DNA from: Cobetia amphilecti
GTDB lineage: Bacteria; Pseudomonadota; Gammaproteobacteria; Pseudomonadales; Halomonadaceae
Reading direction: 5' to 3' (one strand)
Length of the DNA stretch: 64,000 bases
Assembly (NCBI RefSeq): GCF_030010415.1
Contig: NZ_JASCSA010000006.1
Position 1 is the stretch's first letter, and each line of letters opens with the position of its first letter. Shown piece by piece: positions 62,766 to 64,000 of the stretch. The position numbers and the translations under genes are program-made. The notes under the pieces are model-generated. The model had not been told where the DNA came from, did not search any database, and saw only the letters and a program-made list of their open reading frames with translations.

Positions 62766-63049
62766 CGCAGACTGCCGCCCTTTCTGCAGATGCTGCCGCT
62801 CCCGGCTGTCGTGCCGGTTGCGGCGGCTGCTGCATCGCCCCCTCGATCTCGAGCCCGATTCCCGGCATGCCCAATGGCAAGCCGGCGGGGGTGCGCTGCG
62901 TGCAGCTGGATGACGACAACCTGTGCAAGCTGTTCGGCACGCCGCAGCGCCCGGCGGTGTGCGGCGACTTCGATTTCGATCACGAGCTGTGTGGCGATTC
63001 CCGCGAAGAGGCCCTGCGCCTGATCGGCGAGTGGGAGCGCCTGACGTAA
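62762..63049 (+). CDS. YkgJ-family cysteine cluster protein
   Basis: The 95-residue protein has the clustered cysteines of the YkgJ (CxxCxxCC) family at residues 16-24 (CRAGCGGCC) and two more at about 46, 55 and near the end (AVCGDF, HELCGD). Such proteins are thought to bind zinc or an iron-sulfur cluster; the role is unknown. The start overlaps the QueD-like stop by four bases (ATGA), so it is the last gene of the que operon. Confidence 0.88.
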   Translation: MTQTAALSADAAAPGCRAGCGGCCIAPSISSPIPGMPNGKPAGVRCVQLDDDNLCKLFGTPQRPAVCGDFDFDHELCGDSREEALRLIGEWERLT

Positions 63050-63077
63050 GTAGCGCTTCCTGAGGGAGGTGCTCAGC

Positions 63078-64000
63078 TCACTCGCCGAAGAAGTTGAAGG
63101 GCCTGGCGGCGCCGTCGCTGCGACAGGCCAGCAAGGCCGCATTCAGCTGACGGGAATCCTCAAGCGGCAACGCAGCCATCATCCCTTCCTGCTCCTGCCC
63201 CTGCCCGCCCAGCGGTGCAATCAGTTCAAGCCGCGAATCCTCGCGCCAACTGGACGGCGCAAGCTCGGCACGCCCATTGGCGCGGTTATAGCTGCGCCAA
63301 CCATCCTGGGTGTGAAAGATGCCCTTGATGCGCCACTCGCGCGGCAGGCCATCCAGCCACTGGGTCAGCTGATCGAGGTCGAACACCTCGCTTGCGGCGA
63401 TTCGCCAGCCCAGACTGGCATGCTCAAGCCCCTCGGCCTGCTCGATCACCGGTGCGCCGGGCAATGGCATCATGTCTGAGGCGGACGGCTCAGCACTGGC
63501 CTGCGCCAGATGCGCTCTATCCCGCGCAGCGCGATGGGCGGCCGGCATGCTGATCTCGGGCTGGTCTTCACGCGCTGCGCTTACGTGATGAGCGTCACAG
63601 CCATGCCCGCCGCCCTGGCGCTGAGGCACGCGCTCTGCTGACAGCAGCCAATCGATCAGTGCGACCTCCTGACCGGCCATGCGGGCCTGCGGCGACTGGC
63701 TTTCGCCGTCGGCTCTGCCCAGCTCACCGACCCAGCGCTTGCGCGGCCACATCCCCGCCAGAAACTCATGCGCGGCCGCCAGCTGCTGCTCAGTCGCCAG
63801 ATCACGCTTGCTGAGCACCACGCCGCCCGCCAGCGTCAACTGGTCCTGGAAGGTGCCGTGTTCGCGAGTGCGGGTATCGTCCAGTGCACGCGGGTCCAGC
63901 AGGGTGATGACTTCCTCAAGCGCAAGCGCCGAGGCCAGCCCTTCGCTGCGCAGCACATCGATCAGTCCCGCCGGATGGCCCAGCCCCGAAGGTTCGATGA
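63078..64000 (-). CDS. CobW/YjiA-family GTPase, 5' part outside the window
   Basis: The visible ~307 residues are the C-terminal part of a COG0523 G3E-type GTPase, a group of metal-cofactor chaperones. The frame enters from the window edge with IEPSGLGHPAGLIDVL, the usual block after the Walker region, followed by SKRD (the NKxD-like guanine motif) and a C-terminal CobW_C domain with GIFHTQDGWRSYN. A His/Cys-containing linker (GGGHGCDAHH) lies between the domains. The P-loop and CxCC motif would lie outside the window. Confidence 0.88.
   Translation of the reverse strand, partial: IEPSGLGHPAGLIDVLRSEGLASALALEEVITLLDPRALDDTRTREHGTFQDQLTLAGGVVLSKRDLATEQQLAAAHEFLAGMWPRKRWVGELGRADGESQSPQARMAGQEVALIDWLLSAERVPQRQGGGHGCDAHHVSAAREDQPEISMPAAHRAARDRAHLAQASAEPSASDMMPLPGAPVIEQAEGLEHASLGWRIAASEVFDLDQLTQWLDGLPREWRIKGIFHTQDGWRSYNRANGRAELAPSSWREDSRLELIAPLGGQGQEQEGMMAALPLEDSRQLNAALLACRSDGAARPFNFFGE

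Overview
The window is about 62% GC chromosomal DNA from a gammaproteobacterium, most likely of the Halomonadaceae (Halomonas/Cobetia type). This is inferred from protein character and gene order: thrS-infC-rpmI-rplT-pheST-ihfA, sdhE-ygfX beside nadB, ihfB-lapA-lapB, a phhR/phhABC phenylalanine-hydroxylase locus, and a KtrAB-like potassium system. I see no rRNA, tRNA, CRISPR array, insertion sequence, prophage or plasmid gene. The content is core and metabolic chromosome with many small intergenic oddities.

Layout. 1-7 kb: a FUSC-family membrane protein overlapping nadB, then sdhE/ygfX on the minus strand, ihfB with a clear sigma-70 promoter, and lapA-lapB (LPS assembly). 7-11 kb: an NSS sodium symporter and a TrkA/TrkH-type K+ uptake pair. 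11-19 kb: the minus-strand translation operon thrS-infC(ATC start)-rpmI-rplT, a strong terminator, then pheS-pheT-ihfA; ihfA carries an unusual His/Asp tail. 19-28 kb: an OmpA-type lipoprotein with three calcium-binding-type TSP3 repeats, an M20 peptidase, a DUF2489 protein, and a surface-sugar cluster (phosphoethanolamine-transferase-like protein, ugd, GT4 glycosyltransferase), then galE and cysQ. 29-42 kb: amino-acid and anion physiology: an SLC13 symporter, gltS, leuA, an Lrp-family regulator facing hpd, the divergent argO/argP pair, argE, glutathione-independent formaldehyde dehydrogenase, and a small lipoprotein. 42-46 kb: cfa and a MarR-HlyD-FUSC/DUF2955 efflux operon whose promoter carries a perfect palindrome. 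46-57 kb: phhR divergent from phhA-phhB-aromatic aminotransferase, an unusual LysR regulator, ridA-dadA, a MATE pump and a second LysR. 58-64 kb: an EAL phosphodiesterase with a degenerate GGDEF domain, the overlapping queC-queE-queD-like-ykgJ operon, and the 3' part of a CobW-family GTPase.

The most unexpected signal is not a gene. At about 20 places, nearly all in intergenic gaps or hydrophilic low-complexity protein segments, there are short degenerate tandem repeats (unit 12-17 bp, sometimes 24 or 32 bp, 2-6 copies). Each has its own unit sequence. This looks like a genome-wide habit of replication slippage or repeat-driven growth of intergenic DNA, and it also inserts pentapeptide or tetrapeptide repeats into proteins (FUSC tail, YgfX insert). 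The second most interesting item is the fused, two-domain QueD-like protein whose two halves appear to have degenerated in complementary ways.

Starts were moved from the longest possible reading frame wherever a ribosome binding site and family alignment supported a shorter or non-ATG start. Family assignments are from memory of the families; no database search was possible.
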